Source: Pontibacillus salipaludis (GTDB lineage: Bacteria; Bacillota; Bacilli; Bacillales; BH030062). From it: 64,000 nt of DNA. The position numbers and the translations under genes were made by a program. Shown in pieces: positions 18,222 through 26,412 of the stretch. The first letter of the stretch is position 1; the number at the start of each line of letters is the position of its first letter. The notes under the pieces were generated by a model. The model did not search any database and had not been told where the DNA came from. It was given only the letters and a program-made list of their open reading frames with translations. The stretch covers positions 62,001-126,000 of the forward strand of contig NZ_BMIN01000002.1 of NCBI RefSeq assembly GCF_014642405.1, read 5' to 3'.

Positions 18222-18264
18222 TTCTCTCAGCTTCGAGTCTTGATGATGCATGTGGGTGGATTTT

Positions 18265-18273
18265 TGGTATAAT
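18265..18273 (+). promoter_or_regulatory. extended -10 promoter of lipL
   Basis: TGGTATAAT is a perfect -10 with the extended TGN motif, 36 bases before the lipL ATG. No good -35 is seen. It begins right after the flank of palindrome copy 5. Confidence 0.6.
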
Positions 18274-18308
18274 AGGTCTGTTAGTTTAGCACGTAAAGGA
18301 GACCGATC

Positions 18309-19151
18309 ATGCAAGAGATTCATGAACTATTACAAACCAACTCCTATCGATTTATAGATCAAAGTGAGCTTGGGCCTACTTTCTCTGCGCTTCAGTCGTT
18401 TGCAACGGATGATGCGTTAGCGATGAGTGTTGGTCAGGGGCGCTCTCCGGTGACGGCTCGTTTGTGGGTGCATCACCAAACGGTTGTGTTGGGGATTCCT
18501 GATGCTCGCCTTCCTTCCATTGATGAAGGTTTGAGTTTCTTGAGTGAAAAAGGATATCAAGCGATTGTCAGAAATTCGGGCGGTTTAGCTGTGGCACTTG
18601 ATGCAGGGGTTCTCAACCTATCCTTTATTTTCCCCGATGCGAAGCAGGTTGATATTCACGACGGTTATGAAGCCATGGTTTCGTTTATTCAGAAACTGTT
18701 TGAAGAAGAAGGATTTCCGATTGAAGCTTTTGAAATTAAAGGCTCTTATTGCCCTGGTACGTATGATTTAAGTATTAATGGGAAGAAATTTGCCGGCATC
18801 TCTCAGAGACGTGTCAAAAACGGTAGCGCTGTCCAGATCTATTTATGTGTAGAAGGAAGCGGCTCTGATCGGGCAGAACTTATCCGCCAGTTTTATGAAA
18901 TTGGCATAAACGATCAAGAGACCACATTCGATTATCCTACTATTGAACCTGAGACGATGGCTTCCCTATCTGAATTATTCGGGAAAGAGCTTACTGTTCA
19001 AGATGTACGAAATCGAATTCTGTACCTTCTCTATAACCTAAGCGGACATGTTGATACAAGTCCCTTGGATGATACAGAAATGGGCTGGTTTGATAAACGG
19101 TTTGATCAAATGGTTGCCCGCAACGAGAAAGCACTGCGCTCCCTTAAATAA
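18309..19151 (+). CDS. lipL: octanoyl-[GcvH]:protein N-octanoyltransferase LipL
   Basis: 280 residues, the length of B. subtilis LipL (YwfL). BPL/LplA/LipB fold, with VRNSGGLAVALDAG at 88-101 and the probable acyl-accepting Cys148 in KGSYCPGTYDLSINGKKFAG. LipL moves octanoyl groups from the glycine-cleavage H protein to E2 subunits of lipoate enzymes. AAAGGAG precedes the ATG. The position next to pta matches ywfL-pta in B. subtilis. Its terminator overlaps the end of the coding region. Confidence 0.92.
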   Translation: MQEIHELLQTNSYRFIDQSELGPTFSALQSFATDDALAMSVGQGRSPVTARLWVHHQTVVLGIPDARLPSIDEGLSFLSEKGYQAIVRNSGGLAVALDAGVLNLSFIFPDAKQVDIHDGYEAMVSFIQKLFEEEGFPIEAFEIKGSYCPGTYDLSINGKKFAGISQRRVKNGSAVQIYLCVEGSGSDRAELIRQFYEIGINDQETTFDYPTIEPETMASLSELFGKELTVQDVRNRILYLLYNLSGHVDTSPLDDTEMGWFDKRFDQMVARNEKALRSLK

Positions 19152-19170
19152 GGGCTCGCAGTGCTTTTCT
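19128..19170 (+). terminator. terminator of lipL, overlapping its 3' end
   Basis: AAAGCACTGCG and CGCAGTGCTTT pair; an inner CCCTTA/TAAGGG extends the hairpin and includes the stop codon. TTTTCTG follows. Confidence 0.8.
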
Positions 19171-19194
19171 GTTTCAAATTTGGGGAATTGGTGC

Positions 19195-19432
19195 GTTTCC
19201 GTTCCAAGGTAGAGTGAAAGGTGGTCCTGGAAAACACTCGCTTTCCTGTGGCCCCACACGATGTGGGGTCGTTCGACGTTGTCACAGGACGTGACGGTCT
19301 TAGTCGAACTTCTTCTTTTATATCCCGAGCTTCCTCGTTCGCTACGCTCTCTGCGGGATCTCGGAAGCCCGTTTTTCCACGGGAGTCTCGCATTTTCCAC
19401 GACCACCTTTGCCAAATGAGAAAAACGGAAAC
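19195..19432. repeat. long palindromic repeat, copy 6, with internal CACGATGTG module
   Basis: Ends GTTTCCGTTC and AAACGGAAAC; arms GGTGGTCCTGGAAAA and TTTTCCACGACCACC. The left half holds the internal module CCCCACACGATGTGGGG, GTTCGAC, GTCACAGGACGTGAC and GTCGAAC, seen also in copies 10, 15 and 17. Confidence 0.85.
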
Positions 19433-19542
19433 AACCTATATGAAGCGAGAGCGCTCTATTATTCTGGGTTGAAGATCGTTCATATATTTATGAGGTGGGC
19501 TGGCTGGAGTACTTTTACCGTAACGAACCTTCCTAAACAAAT

Positions 19543-19572
19543 AAAAAAAGGAAGCCAATTTGACTTCCTTCT
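19543..19572 (-). terminator. terminator of pta
   Basis: AAGGAAGTC pairs with GGCTTCCTT (one G-T pair, loop AAATT), then a T-run on the minus strand, 19 bases past the stop. Confidence 0.85.
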
Positions 19573-19590
19573 TTAGTAATGAATATTAAA

Positions 19591-20562
19591 TTATAGAGAC
19601 TGTGCTGCTGTGATTAGAGATAGCTTGTACACATCGTCTGCGCTACAGCCGCGGGATAGGTCGTTTACGGGTTGGTTTAGTCCTTGAAGAACTGGGCCAA
19701 CTGCGTCGAATCCGCCCATGCGTTGTGCGATCTTGTAACCGATGTTTCCTGCTTCTAAGCTTGGGAATACGAATACGTTCGCGTCTCCATTAAGCTCAGA
19801 GCCTGGTGCTTTCTTCTCTGCAACAGATGGAACGAATGCAGCGTCGAATTGGAATTCTCCATCAAGTGCAAGCTCAGGGTTTTGTTCTTTCGCGATTTTA
19901 ACAGCTTCTGTCACTTTCTCTGTTTCTGGAGATTGTGCAGAACCTTTTGTTGAGAAGCTAAGCATTGCAACACGTGGGTCGATATCGAACAGTTTCGCTG
20001 TGTCCGCACTTGCTAGAGCGATCTCTGCTAGATCCTGGCTGTCAGGAGAGATATTGATTGCACAATCTGCAAAAGCGTACTTCTCTTCGTCTTTTACCAT
20101 GATGAAGATACCAGATGTTTTCTTGATGCCTGGTTTTGTTTTAATAATTTGAAGAGCTGGGCGTACTGTGTCTGCAGTAGAGTGAGCCGCGCCACTTACT
20201 AGGCCGTCTGCTTCTCCCATGTAAACAAGCATTGTACCGAAGTAATTTTCATCTTTAAGAATTTCGCGTGCTTTCTCTTCTGTCGCTTTTCCTTTACGAC
20301 GTTCAACGAAGCTCGCTACCATTGCGTCAAATTGGCTATAATTATTTGGATCTAAAATGTCAGCATTTCCAAGATCCAAGTTTAAATCTGATGCCTTCTG
20401 TTTCAATTCATCAGGGTTACCTACTAGTACAGGTGTAACAGCACCTTCTTGAGCGAGCTTAGATGCCGCTTCTAAAATACGCTCATCAGAACCCTCTGGA
20501 AGCACGATACGCTTCGTTGTATTTGATAATTTATCTCGTAAAGAGTCGAACAAGTTACTCAT
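19591..20562 (-). CDS. pta: phosphate acetyltransferase
   Basis: 323 residues, the compact Bacillus Pta without the extra N-terminal domain of the E. coli enzyme. Family motifs: RIVLPEGSDERILEAA near the start, GMLVYMGEADGLVSGA-like text (FGTMLVYMGEADGLVSGAA), and IGYKIAQRMGGFDAVGPV with LNQPVNDLSRGCS near the end. It interconverts acetyl-CoA and acetyl phosphate in overflow metabolism. It faces away from hemQ, as in B. subtilis. I did not find a convincing cre site in the 225-base divergent gap. Confidence 0.95.
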   Translation of the reverse strand: MSNLFDSLRDKLSNTTKRIVLPEGSDERILEAASKLAQEGAVTPVLVGNPDELKQKASDLNLDLGNADILDPNNYSQFDAMVASFVERRKGKATEEKAREILKDENYFGTMLVYMGEADGLVSGAAHSTADTVRPALQIIKTKPGIKKTSGIFIMVKDEEKYAFADCAINISPDSQDLAEIALASADTAKLFDIDPRVAMLSFSTKGSAQSPETEKVTEAVKIAKEQNPELALDGEFQFDAAFVPSVAEKKAPGSELNGDANVFVFPSLEAGNIGYKIAQRMGGFDAVGPVLQGLNQPVNDLSRGCSADDVYKLSLITAAQSL

Positions 20563-20793
20563 AATGTTATCCCTCCAAGTTCATATCTGTACTATATGAT
20601 AAATCTTTTTGTGTGCAATTGAAAGGAAAGAGGAAACCATATTAAAATTTCTTTATTTTCAGACGAATCCTCCTCTATTCCCACCCCACACACCTGCTAT
20701 CTTCAGCGTTTCCATATTGTAAAGAAGTTATGTTATAGTAAAAAACGGAAGAAAAAAAATCATGAACTCATTTATATAAAGGAGAGAGTGTCC

Positions 20794-21537
20794 ATGCCAG
20801 AAGCAGTTGAAACCTTAGACGGTTGGTATTGTTTACATGACCTTCGTTCTATTGATTGGACGTCTTGGAAGCACGCATCAAGCGACGAGCGAGAGTCTGC
20901 TATCCATGAATTCCACCAACTTTTAGAGAAGTGGAACCAAACGGAACAGAATAAAGAAGGAAGCCACGCTCTTTACACCGTTGTGGGCCAAAAAGCTGAT
21001 TTCATCTTAATGATCTTACGCCCAACAATGGAAGAATTAAATGCGATTGAAACGGAATTTAATAAAACAAAACTAGCTGAATACACAGTTCCTTCTTATT
21101 CTTACGTATCCGTAGTGGAACTATCCACTTATATGGCACGAGGAAAAGACCCTGAAACCGACCCTGAAATCCAAGCTCGCTTGAAGCCAATCCTTCCTAA
21201 GTGGGAGTATATTTGCTTCTATCCAATGGACAAACGTCGTGAAGGGGATGACAACTGGTACATGCTTCCGATGGAAGACCGCGGGAAACTTATGTATTCT
21301 CACGGTATGATCGGCAGAAAGTATGCCGGCAAAGTCCGCCAGATCATAACCGGTTCAGTTGGTTTCGACGATTGGGAATGGGGCGTAACCTTATTCGCTC
21401 ACGATGTTCTTCAATTTAAAAAACTTGTATATGAAATGCGCTTTGACGAAGTGAGCGCTCGTTACGGAGAATTCGGCTCCTTCTATGTAGGGAACCTTCT
21501 GAAACAAGACGAGATCAATTCGTTCTTAGCCATTTAA
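20794..21537 (+). CDS. hemQ: coproheme decarboxylase HemQ
   Basis: 247 residues from the ATG at 20794; AAAGGAG at 20778-20784 fits this start better than the GTG at 20788. Chlorite-dismutase superfamily, Firmicute HemQ type. [16 protein letters not shown] at the N-terminus and [19 protein letters not shown] (with the Tyr expected to take part in decarboxylation) are characteristic, as is [19 protein letters not shown]. It makes haem b from coproheme with peroxide as the last step of the coproporphyrin-dependent route. A TGTTATAGT extended -10 lies at 20731-20739. Confidence 0.94.
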   Translation: MPEAVETLDGWYCLHDLRSIDWTSWKHASSDERESAIHEFHQLLEKWNQTEQNKEGSHALYTVVGQKADFILMILRPTMEELNAIETEFNKTKLAEYTVPSYSYVSVVELSTYMARGKDPETDPEIQARLKPILPKWEYICFYPMDKRREGDDNWYMLPMEDRGKLMYSHGMIGRKYAGKVRQIITGSVGFDDWEWGVTLFAHDVLQFKKLVYEMRFDEVSARYGEFGSFYVGNLLKQDEINSFLAI

Positions 21538-21550
21538 CGACCTTCTCATT

Positions 21551-21596
21551 AAACGATCCTGAAAGTGTTAACTAACAACTTTCGGGATCGTTTTTT
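21551..21596 (+). terminator. terminator of hemQ
   Basis: AACGATCCTGAAAGT pairs with ACTTTCGGGATCGTT (one T-G pair) and is followed by TTTTTATTT, 14 bases past the stop. Confidence 0.9.
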
Positions 21597-21941
21597 ATTT
21601 CTTCAAAAACCGTATAGCGCATAAGGGCGACCAGCTCAAGATACTCGTCACCCTCATCCAACTCCGCCTAAACATCCCCTATTCTTTTGTTCATATCTAT
21701 CTTCATCATTACATAAACATGTTTCTAAGAGGATTGTGAGATTTTCAGATCACAAGAAACAAATCCTCACGTCTGGTCGTACGCTTACTTCATATGCTTT
21801 TGAAATACGTAAGTATATGGCCGTCGTTCCTAACAGGCGATCCAACCGGAACGACAGAATGGTGTGTAAAAGTCAGGGGGATTTGAAGCAATTCATAAAA
21901 TCTTTTTTATCAACGGGTTTGTGAGAATGATACTTATTACC
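21597..21941. other. non-coding stretch between hemQ and gerQ
   Basis: About 345 bases with no palindromic repeat, unlike most gaps of this size here. A 62-codon open frame (21736-21924, GTG start, weak AGAGG) is basic and unrecognised; I do not call it. The gerQ promoter should be here, but I could not pick a sporulation sigma site with confidence. Confidence 0.4.
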
Positions 21942-21960
21942 GAAAGGAGTGCAGGCTTAC

Positions 21961-22458
21961 ATGGCTAATCAAAAGCAAGGCGGTTCTTATGGTTCAGGTC
22001 AAGGTGGTCAAGGCTCATATGGAGGCTACCCTATGCAAGGCATGCAAGGAATGCAAGGGGGGCAGCCGATGATGTACCCCTATTACCAAAATCAAATGGG
22101 AATGGGAATGGGGCAAATGCCTCAACAGCCAGGCGCGCAAAGTGGTCAACAGCTCCCTCCTTCACAAAATGGTGGGAACTTACCACTCGAGGAAGAATCC
22201 TATATTGAAAACATTCTACGATTAAATAAGGGCAAGCAAGCGACCGTGTATATGACTTTTGAGAACAACGACAACTGGAACGCCAAAATCTTCAAAGGAA
22301 TCATAGAAGCCGCTGGCCGTGATCATATTATTCTGAGCGATCCAGAAACCGGCATACGATACTTACTGCTAATGGTCTACCTCGACTACATCACATTCCC
22401 TGAAGAAATCAACTACGCCTATCCATTTGGAGGGAATTCAAATAATAGACCAAGGTAA
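21961..22458 (+). CDS. gerQ: spore coat protein GerQ
   Basis: 165 residues from the ATG at 21961 (AAAGGAG at 21942-21948; a GTG at 21949 touches the Shine-Dalgarno and is unlikely). The first 70 residues are Gly/Gln/Met-rich, with YGSGQGGQGSYGGYPMQGM and repeated MQG and MGMG steps. The conserved domain begins about residue 78 (ESYIENILRLNKGKQATVYM) and continues with a compact beta-rich region. GerQ is a coat protein cross-linked by transglutaminase Tgl and needed to place the lytic enzyme CwlJ. Only one Lys (Lys5) lies in the low-complexity N-terminus. Confidence 0.93.
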   Translation: MANQKQGGSYGSGQGGQGSYGGYPMQGMQGMQGGQPMMYPYYQNQMGMGMGQMPQQPGAQSGQQLPPSQNGGNLPLEEESYIENILRLNKGKQATVYMTFENNDNWNAKIFKGIIEAAGRDHIILSDPETGIRYLLLMVYLDYITFPEEINYAYPFGGNSNNRPR

Positions 22459-22551
22459 CAAGCGAAGGGGATAACGAAAAACATTCTGTCATAACCCTCA
22501 CCCGCATTTGCAAGTGTTATACGAGTCTGTCTAGTCCAGGAGCTTTCACAC

Positions 22552-22590
22552 AAAAAACGGCTGACCCTGCATAGGGTCAGCCGCATTTTC
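22552..22590 (+). terminator. terminator of gerQ
   Basis: CGGCTGACCCT and AGGGTCAGCCG form a perfect 11-bp stem with loop GCAT, followed by CATTTTC; the preceding A-run would serve the other strand. Confidence 0.8.
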
Positions 22591-22615
22591 TACTAAACGA
22601 AAAGGAGCGTTTGCT

Positions 22616-22864
22616 ATGAAACATCCGTCTCAAAAGTTCGCCCAGCTTCAATATTTGATGCTTGCCTTGGCAATCTTTATAGGCATTATTTCTCTCATGA
22701 AAGATGGATGGTCCATTTTAACGTTATTGATGTTTTACACGCTTGCCTTTAGTTTTGTATTTGAAGGAATGGCCCATTTCGCTCAAAGAAATACAGCTGT
22801 ATTCATCGAGCAAGCTTTACGAGCAGCCATCATTTTACTATTCTCTACGATCCTCTACTTTTAA
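22616..22864 (+). CDS. small membrane protein, unknown
   Basis: 82 residues with a good RBS (AAAAGGAG, 8 bases before ATG). Three hydrophobic segments (about 14-27, 32-49, 62-82) suggest an integral membrane protein. I do not recognise the family. Its stop overlaps that of convergent ywdK by 4 bases, and no terminator is visible between the two, so antisense overlap of transcripts is likely. Confidence 0.7.
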   Translation: MKHPSQKFAQLQYLMLALAIFIGIISLMKDGWSILTLLMFYTLAFSFVFEGMAHFAQRNTAVFIEQALRAAIILLFSTILYF

Positions 22865-23226
22865 ATGTAGCGGATTACAGCGTAACCAAGAATGACCCAC
22901 CCGACTAAGAAGGCAACGCCTCCGAATGGTGTAATCATAGCGAATAACTTAATGGAGGATACACTATAAATGTACAAACTACCGGAAAACAACAGAATCC
23001 CTATAAAGAAAGCCCATCCAGCAGACGCAATATTTCCGGTGACTTTGGTAAATAAGAGGCCAACAACTAATAATGCCATCGTATGGAACATTTGATAGTT
23101 AACTGCCTTCTCCCATGTCTTAATCATTTTCTCCGATATACGACCCTCAAGGCCATGAGCTCCAAAGGCCCCTAGCGCTACTGCAAGAAATCCGTTAATG
23201 ACACCTAAAAGTAAAAAAACTTTCAT
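22861..23226 (-). CDS. ywdK: DUF423 membrane protein YwdK
   Basis: 121 residues with four membrane helices. The N-terminus FLLLGVINGFLAVALGAFG followed by AHGLEGRISEKM is the DUF423 signature. Function unknown. Order gerQ-ywdK-ywdI follows B. subtilis ywdL-ywdK-(ywdJ)-ywdI with ywdJ absent. It starts 22 bases after ywdI. Confidence 0.9.
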   Translation of the reverse strand: MKVFLLLGVINGFLAVALGAFGAHGLEGRISEKMIKTWEKAVNYQMFHTMALLVVGLLFTKVTGNIASAGWAFFIGILLFSGSLYIYSVSSIKLFAMITPFGGVAFLVGWVILGYAVIRYI

Positions 23227-23248
23227 GTTCCTCTCCCCCTATTTCCTA

Positions 23249-23530
23249 TTAAAAATCAAATAACGAGTTCCCGTTCGCCTCTTCGTGATCTATTTCTGGT
23301 TCTGGTTTAGGTGCAGCCTTCGGTGACTCCACCGTCCTTTGTGGTTGGACATATGGTTGCGGGGTTGCTTGAGTATAGGAAGCAGACCCTTGTTCATCTA
23401 ATATTAAATCACTTAGCAGTTTAACCGCTCGAACATGTTCTTTCACTTTCTCTGGATTTCGTTGTCCAAGGCTTGCTTCTTGAACCTCTTTCATCATTTT
23501 CTGCAAAATTTGATCATATGAAACGGACAT
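23249..23530 (-). CDS. ywdI: YwdI family protein
   Basis: 93 residues from the ATG at 23530; AAGGAGG sits 7 bases upstream and overrides the longer frame starting at 23548. The N-terminal half is a charged helical domain (QILQKMMKEVQEASLGQ, VKLLSDLILDE). The second half is Pro/Gln-rich and disordered, ending NGNSLFDF. Function unknown. Expected neighbour of ywdK. Confidence 0.8.
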   Translation of the reverse strand: MSVSYDQILQKMMKEVQEASLGQRNPEKVKEHVRAVKLLSDLILDEQGSASYTQATPQPYVQPQRTVESPKAAPKPEPEIDHEEANGNSLFDF

Positions 23531-23677
23531 ACCGTTGCCTCCTTGCACGTTCTATTTCTAGTTATTGTGTGCTTGTTTCTCTCAAAAAAGTATAACACGG
23601 ATTCCTTTTATTCTCTCTACCTGTCACAAAATCTCCAACGTCCCTCTAATAAAATCTAGACTCGATACTGAGGGAAT

Positions 23678-23856
23678 GTTTCCGTTAATGATAGTGTGTT
23701 GTAAGGTGGGCCTGGAAACCACTCGCTTTCCTGTGGGGAGCTGGTGTGCCTCCTCACCCGGCAAGCCGGGCTCCGGGGGTCTCACCTAGGCTCTTCTGCC
23801 CACGGGAGTCTCGCAGTTTCCAGGCCCACCTTTGCCATATTAGGATGAACGGAAAC
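23678..23856. repeat. long palindromic repeat, copy 7
   Basis: Ends GTTTCCGTTA and GAACGGAAAC; arms GGTGGGCCTGGAAAC and GTTTCCAGGCCCACC are perfect complements. The centre is CACCCGGCAAGCCGGGC, itself a small hairpin shared with copy 11. Confidence 0.9.
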
Positions 23857-23904
23857 ACGTCATATAAGGAAAAACAAGATTACTTGATGTGATCTCAGTG
23901 TCGT

Positions 23905-23940
23905 TAACCCATTTAACGGCAGGGCTTGCTCGGGGACTCA
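23905..23940. repeat. truncated palindromic repeat remnant (copy 8)
   Basis: GTCGTTAACCCATTTAACG and GGGCTTGCTCGGGGACT match the left end of copy 3 and then stop abruptly. The following 200 bases to 24146 show no recognisable feature. Confidence 0.6.
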
Positions 23941-24146
23941 TAAACGCAGGCAGCTCTTTATTCGGAAAAGATACACATGAAACGCCAGCAGAGCTAAAGT
24001 CTAAGCATCGATCTCTATGATGAGATATTTTGTCATATTTCCGGGGAAATACGGGAGTATGATCATCAAAGGTCGATTTTAGTTTTAACTCACTAGCTTT
24101 TCTATGAGCAAGTGTTTCATCTGTCTAAGGGGCAACTTCTCCTCAT

Positions 24147-24182
24147 AAAAAAGAAACCGCTCGGGCTTCGAACGGTTCCTCT
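24147..24182 (-). terminator. terminator of the GNAT gene
   Basis: On the minus strand GGAACCG pairs with CGGTTTC (one G-T pair) around an 18-base loop with its own CGAAGCCCG, then a T-run. It ends about 5 bases past the stop. Confidence 0.75.
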
Positions 24183-24187
24183 TTATC

Positions 24188-24634
24188 TTACGCTTTCACT
24201 AACCTTACTAATTCGATGCCTTCTTCTGTCATGACAGAATCACCTTCATAGTGAAATCCATATTTCTCATATAATTCAATGGCGGGTGTGTTATTTCTCC
24301 CGGTCATGACTTCTAATGGTAATGGCACTTCTCCAAGTAAATGTTCAAGCAAACTAGAAGCGATTCCTTGTTGCAAATAATCAGGATGGACTGCTAGCCT
24401 GGCTAGGACATTCACTTCACGTAGTTCTTCACAACCGATGACTCCTAAAAGTCTGTCCCCTTCTCGAAAACCGAAAAACATCTCATTCGTATTTTCAATT
24501 TGCTCGGCTGTGTCTGCCATCGGAGGTAGCTCTTTAACACCAAGAAGTCTAGCCTCAATGGGATAACTCCTTTTCTGTAGCTCAATAATCTCCTTAGCTA
24601 CATCAGGGACGGTGTTTTGTAAACGTTCGATCAC
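24188..24634 (-). CDS. GNAT family N-acetyltransferase
   Basis: 148 residues with a GNAT core: LARLAVHPDYLQQGIASSLL is motif A (acetyl-CoA pyrophosphate loop Q-x-G-I-A), followed by NNTPAIELYEKYGFHYEGD as motif B. Substrate unknown. It starts 13 bases after the stop of the upstream NSS transporter gene, so the two may be cotranscribed. Confidence 0.88.
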   Translation of the reverse strand: MIERLQNTVPDVAKEIIELQKRSYPIEARLLGVKELPPMADTAEQIENTNEMFFGFREGDRLLGVIGCEELREVNVLARLAVHPDYLQQGIASSLLEHLLGEVPLPLEVMTGRNNTPAIELYEKYGFHYEGDSVMTEEGIELVRLVKA

Positions 24635-24646
24635 TTCATCACCTCA

Positions 24647-25987
24647 TTACAGGATCCCGACAGACGATAAGAAGATAATCGCAATACAAACGGGCGCTAC
24701 AAATTTTACTAGAAAACGCCAGATGTGTCGAATAGGTCCTGCAGAAGCCATATCTGTTGCTTGGAAAGCCTCTGTCTTTGACCAGTGCCAACCCACGAAT
24801 AACGCGATAATTAAACCACCAAGCGGCAGGAAGACATCCGAGGCAACAAACTCCATTGAGCCCATAATATCTCGATCACCGATAAGTGTAACGTCGGACC
24901 ATCTTCCCATACCAAGAGACGCTGCAACTCCGAGAAGATACATGATCGCACCAAGAACGGCACTTGAAAACGTACGTCCCCAGCCAAACTTTCGCATAAA
25001 GTAAGCGACAGGCACTTCCAAGATTGAAATAGAAGATGATAAAGCCGCTAAACAAAGAAGGAAGAAGAAGACAAGTCCCACAACCCCTCCAAACGGCATC
25101 TGTTCAAATACACTCGGAAGCGTAATAAATACAAGGTTCGGCCCAGATTCAGGTGATATATTAAATGCAAACACGGCCGGGAAGATCACAACGCCCGCAA
25201 TAATGGCAAAGAATGTATCCATTAAACCGATCCCTAAGGTTGCAGACGGCAGCGACTCATCTTTTGACAAATAGCTTCCGTACGTCAACATTCCTCCCAT
25301 ACCAAGACTTAATGAGAAGAACGCTTGACCTAACGCAGCTAAATAGACGGAAGGGTCTTCAAGAATTGACCAATTAGGCTGGAACAAGAATTTCAAACCC
25401 TCAACAGCCCCTTCTAGCGTAACGCTATAAGCAGCTAGCAAGACCAACAACACCGCTAGCGTCGGCATAAAGATTTTACTAGCGCGTTCGATTCCATCCT
25501 TCACTCCTGTTAAAACAACAAGAATCGTGATGGCCATAAACATACCATGCCAAAACAATGGGGATATAGGGTTCGTTATAAAGGTACCAAAGGCTGCCTC
25601 ATACCCGCCACTAGGCGCTGTAAAGAACGAAGTATTTAGATAATTCCAAAAATAATACAGAGACCAGCCCGCTACCACGCTATAAAAGCCTAGTATGAGA
25701 AACGAACAAATTAAACCCATATAACCTTGAATAAACCAGGGCTTTTTTGGTGCTAATTTTTGATAGGAGCCTACCACATCACTTTGGGCCTCTCTTCCGA
25801 TACTAAATTCAGACAATAGAACCGGAATTCCAATCAGCAGAACAAATGCTAAATATAATAATAGAAAGGCTCCTCCTCCATTTTCTCCTGCTACATAAGA
25901 AAAGCGCCATATGTTACCCAGTCCTACCGCTGATCCCATGGCAGCTAACATAAAGCCTAGTTTCGACTGCCATTTCTCTCTTGCCAT
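24647..25987 (-). CDS. NSS-family sodium-dependent transporter
   Basis: 446 residues when started at the ATG at 25987 (GAAGGGAG 10 bases upstream, protein MAREKWQSKLGFMLAAMGSA). Upstream in-frame ATGs lack a good RBS. The N-terminal GSAVGLGNIWRFSY is the neurotransmitter:sodium symporter signature (LeuT fold), and about 11-12 membrane helices follow. Length fits YocR/YhdH of B. subtilis. The substrate is probably an amino acid or related amine, driven by sodium; which one is not readable. Confidence 0.92.
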   Translation of the reverse strand: MAREKWQSKLGFMLAAMGSAVGLGNIWRFSYVAGENGGGAFLLLYLAFVLLIGIPVLLSEFSIGREAQSDVVGSYQKLAPKKPWFIQGYMGLICSFLILGFYSVVAGWSLYYFWNYLNTSFFTAPSGGYEAAFGTFITNPISPLFWHGMFMAITILVVLTGVKDGIERASKIFMPTLAVLLVLLAAYSVTLEGAVEGLKFLFQPNWSILEDPSVYLAALGQAFFSLSLGMGGMLTYGSYLSKDESLPSATLGIGLMDTFFAIIAGVVIFPAVFAFNISPESGPNLVFITLPSVFEQMPFGGVVGLVFFFLLCLAALSSSISILEVPVAYFMRKFGWGRTFSSAVLGAIMYLLGVAASLGMGRWSDVTLIGDRDIMGSMEFVASDVFLPLGGLIIALFVGWHWSKTEAFQATDMASAGPIRHIWRFLVKFVAPVCIAIIFLSSVGIL

Positions 25988-26103
25988 AAACACAGAACTC
26001 CCTTCACTCATTTTCTCTCTCTTTTTCTCTGAAATACGGAAAACTATATCACAAATCTCAAGGATTAGCGATATAATTTCAGACATTTCAAATCATTAAC
26101 ATT

Positions 26104-26322
26104 TTACAGACGAATATCAAATCTAGAGTTTGAAGACTGCTGTGACGAGGGTTGATTAGCTTTCTTTTGAAAAGCTCTACAAGAGGAGCCGGTCGTCTTC
26201 TCTACAAAAATAGACGGAATTTCTTTCGTCTTAAATCCATACGCTTTACATCCCCTAGGAAAAGCGGGATTCCACGTAGTATAAAAATGCTCACACTGAA
26301 AACAATTTGCTTTTTTCTTCAC
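26104..26322 (-). CDS. small four-cysteine protein, unknown
   Basis: 72 residues. NCFQCEHFYTTW contains CxxC, followed by Cys in RGCKAYGFKT and SSCRAF, giving four conserved-looking Cys that could bind zinc or a cluster. The Ser/Gln/Asn-rich tail looks disordered. I recognise the pattern as a conserved short Bacillaceae protein but cannot name a function. It lies just upstream of the NSS transporter on the same strand. Confidence 0.7.
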   Translation of the reverse strand: MKKKANCFQCEHFYTTWNPAFPRGCKAYGFKTKEIPSIFVEKTTGSSCRAFQKKANQPSSQQSSNSRFDIRL

Positions 26323-26412
26323 CTATTTTCCCCTTCCCTAGAATTGCTATACTGCCGCCAACCTGTCCTTGTGATAAAATGGTGAAAACCCGGCTTAGAG
26401 AGGAGTGACGCT

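Noticed and set aside
19038-19415. Minus-strand frames of 95-125 codons over palindrome copy 6
   Set aside because: GC-rich palindromes give long chance frames in several copies; start regions overlap lipL and no ribosome site is seen.
21736-21924. 62-codon frame upstream of gerQ
   Set aside because: GTG start with a weak and too close AGAGG, basic composition without recognisable pattern; kept only as part of the non-coding entry.
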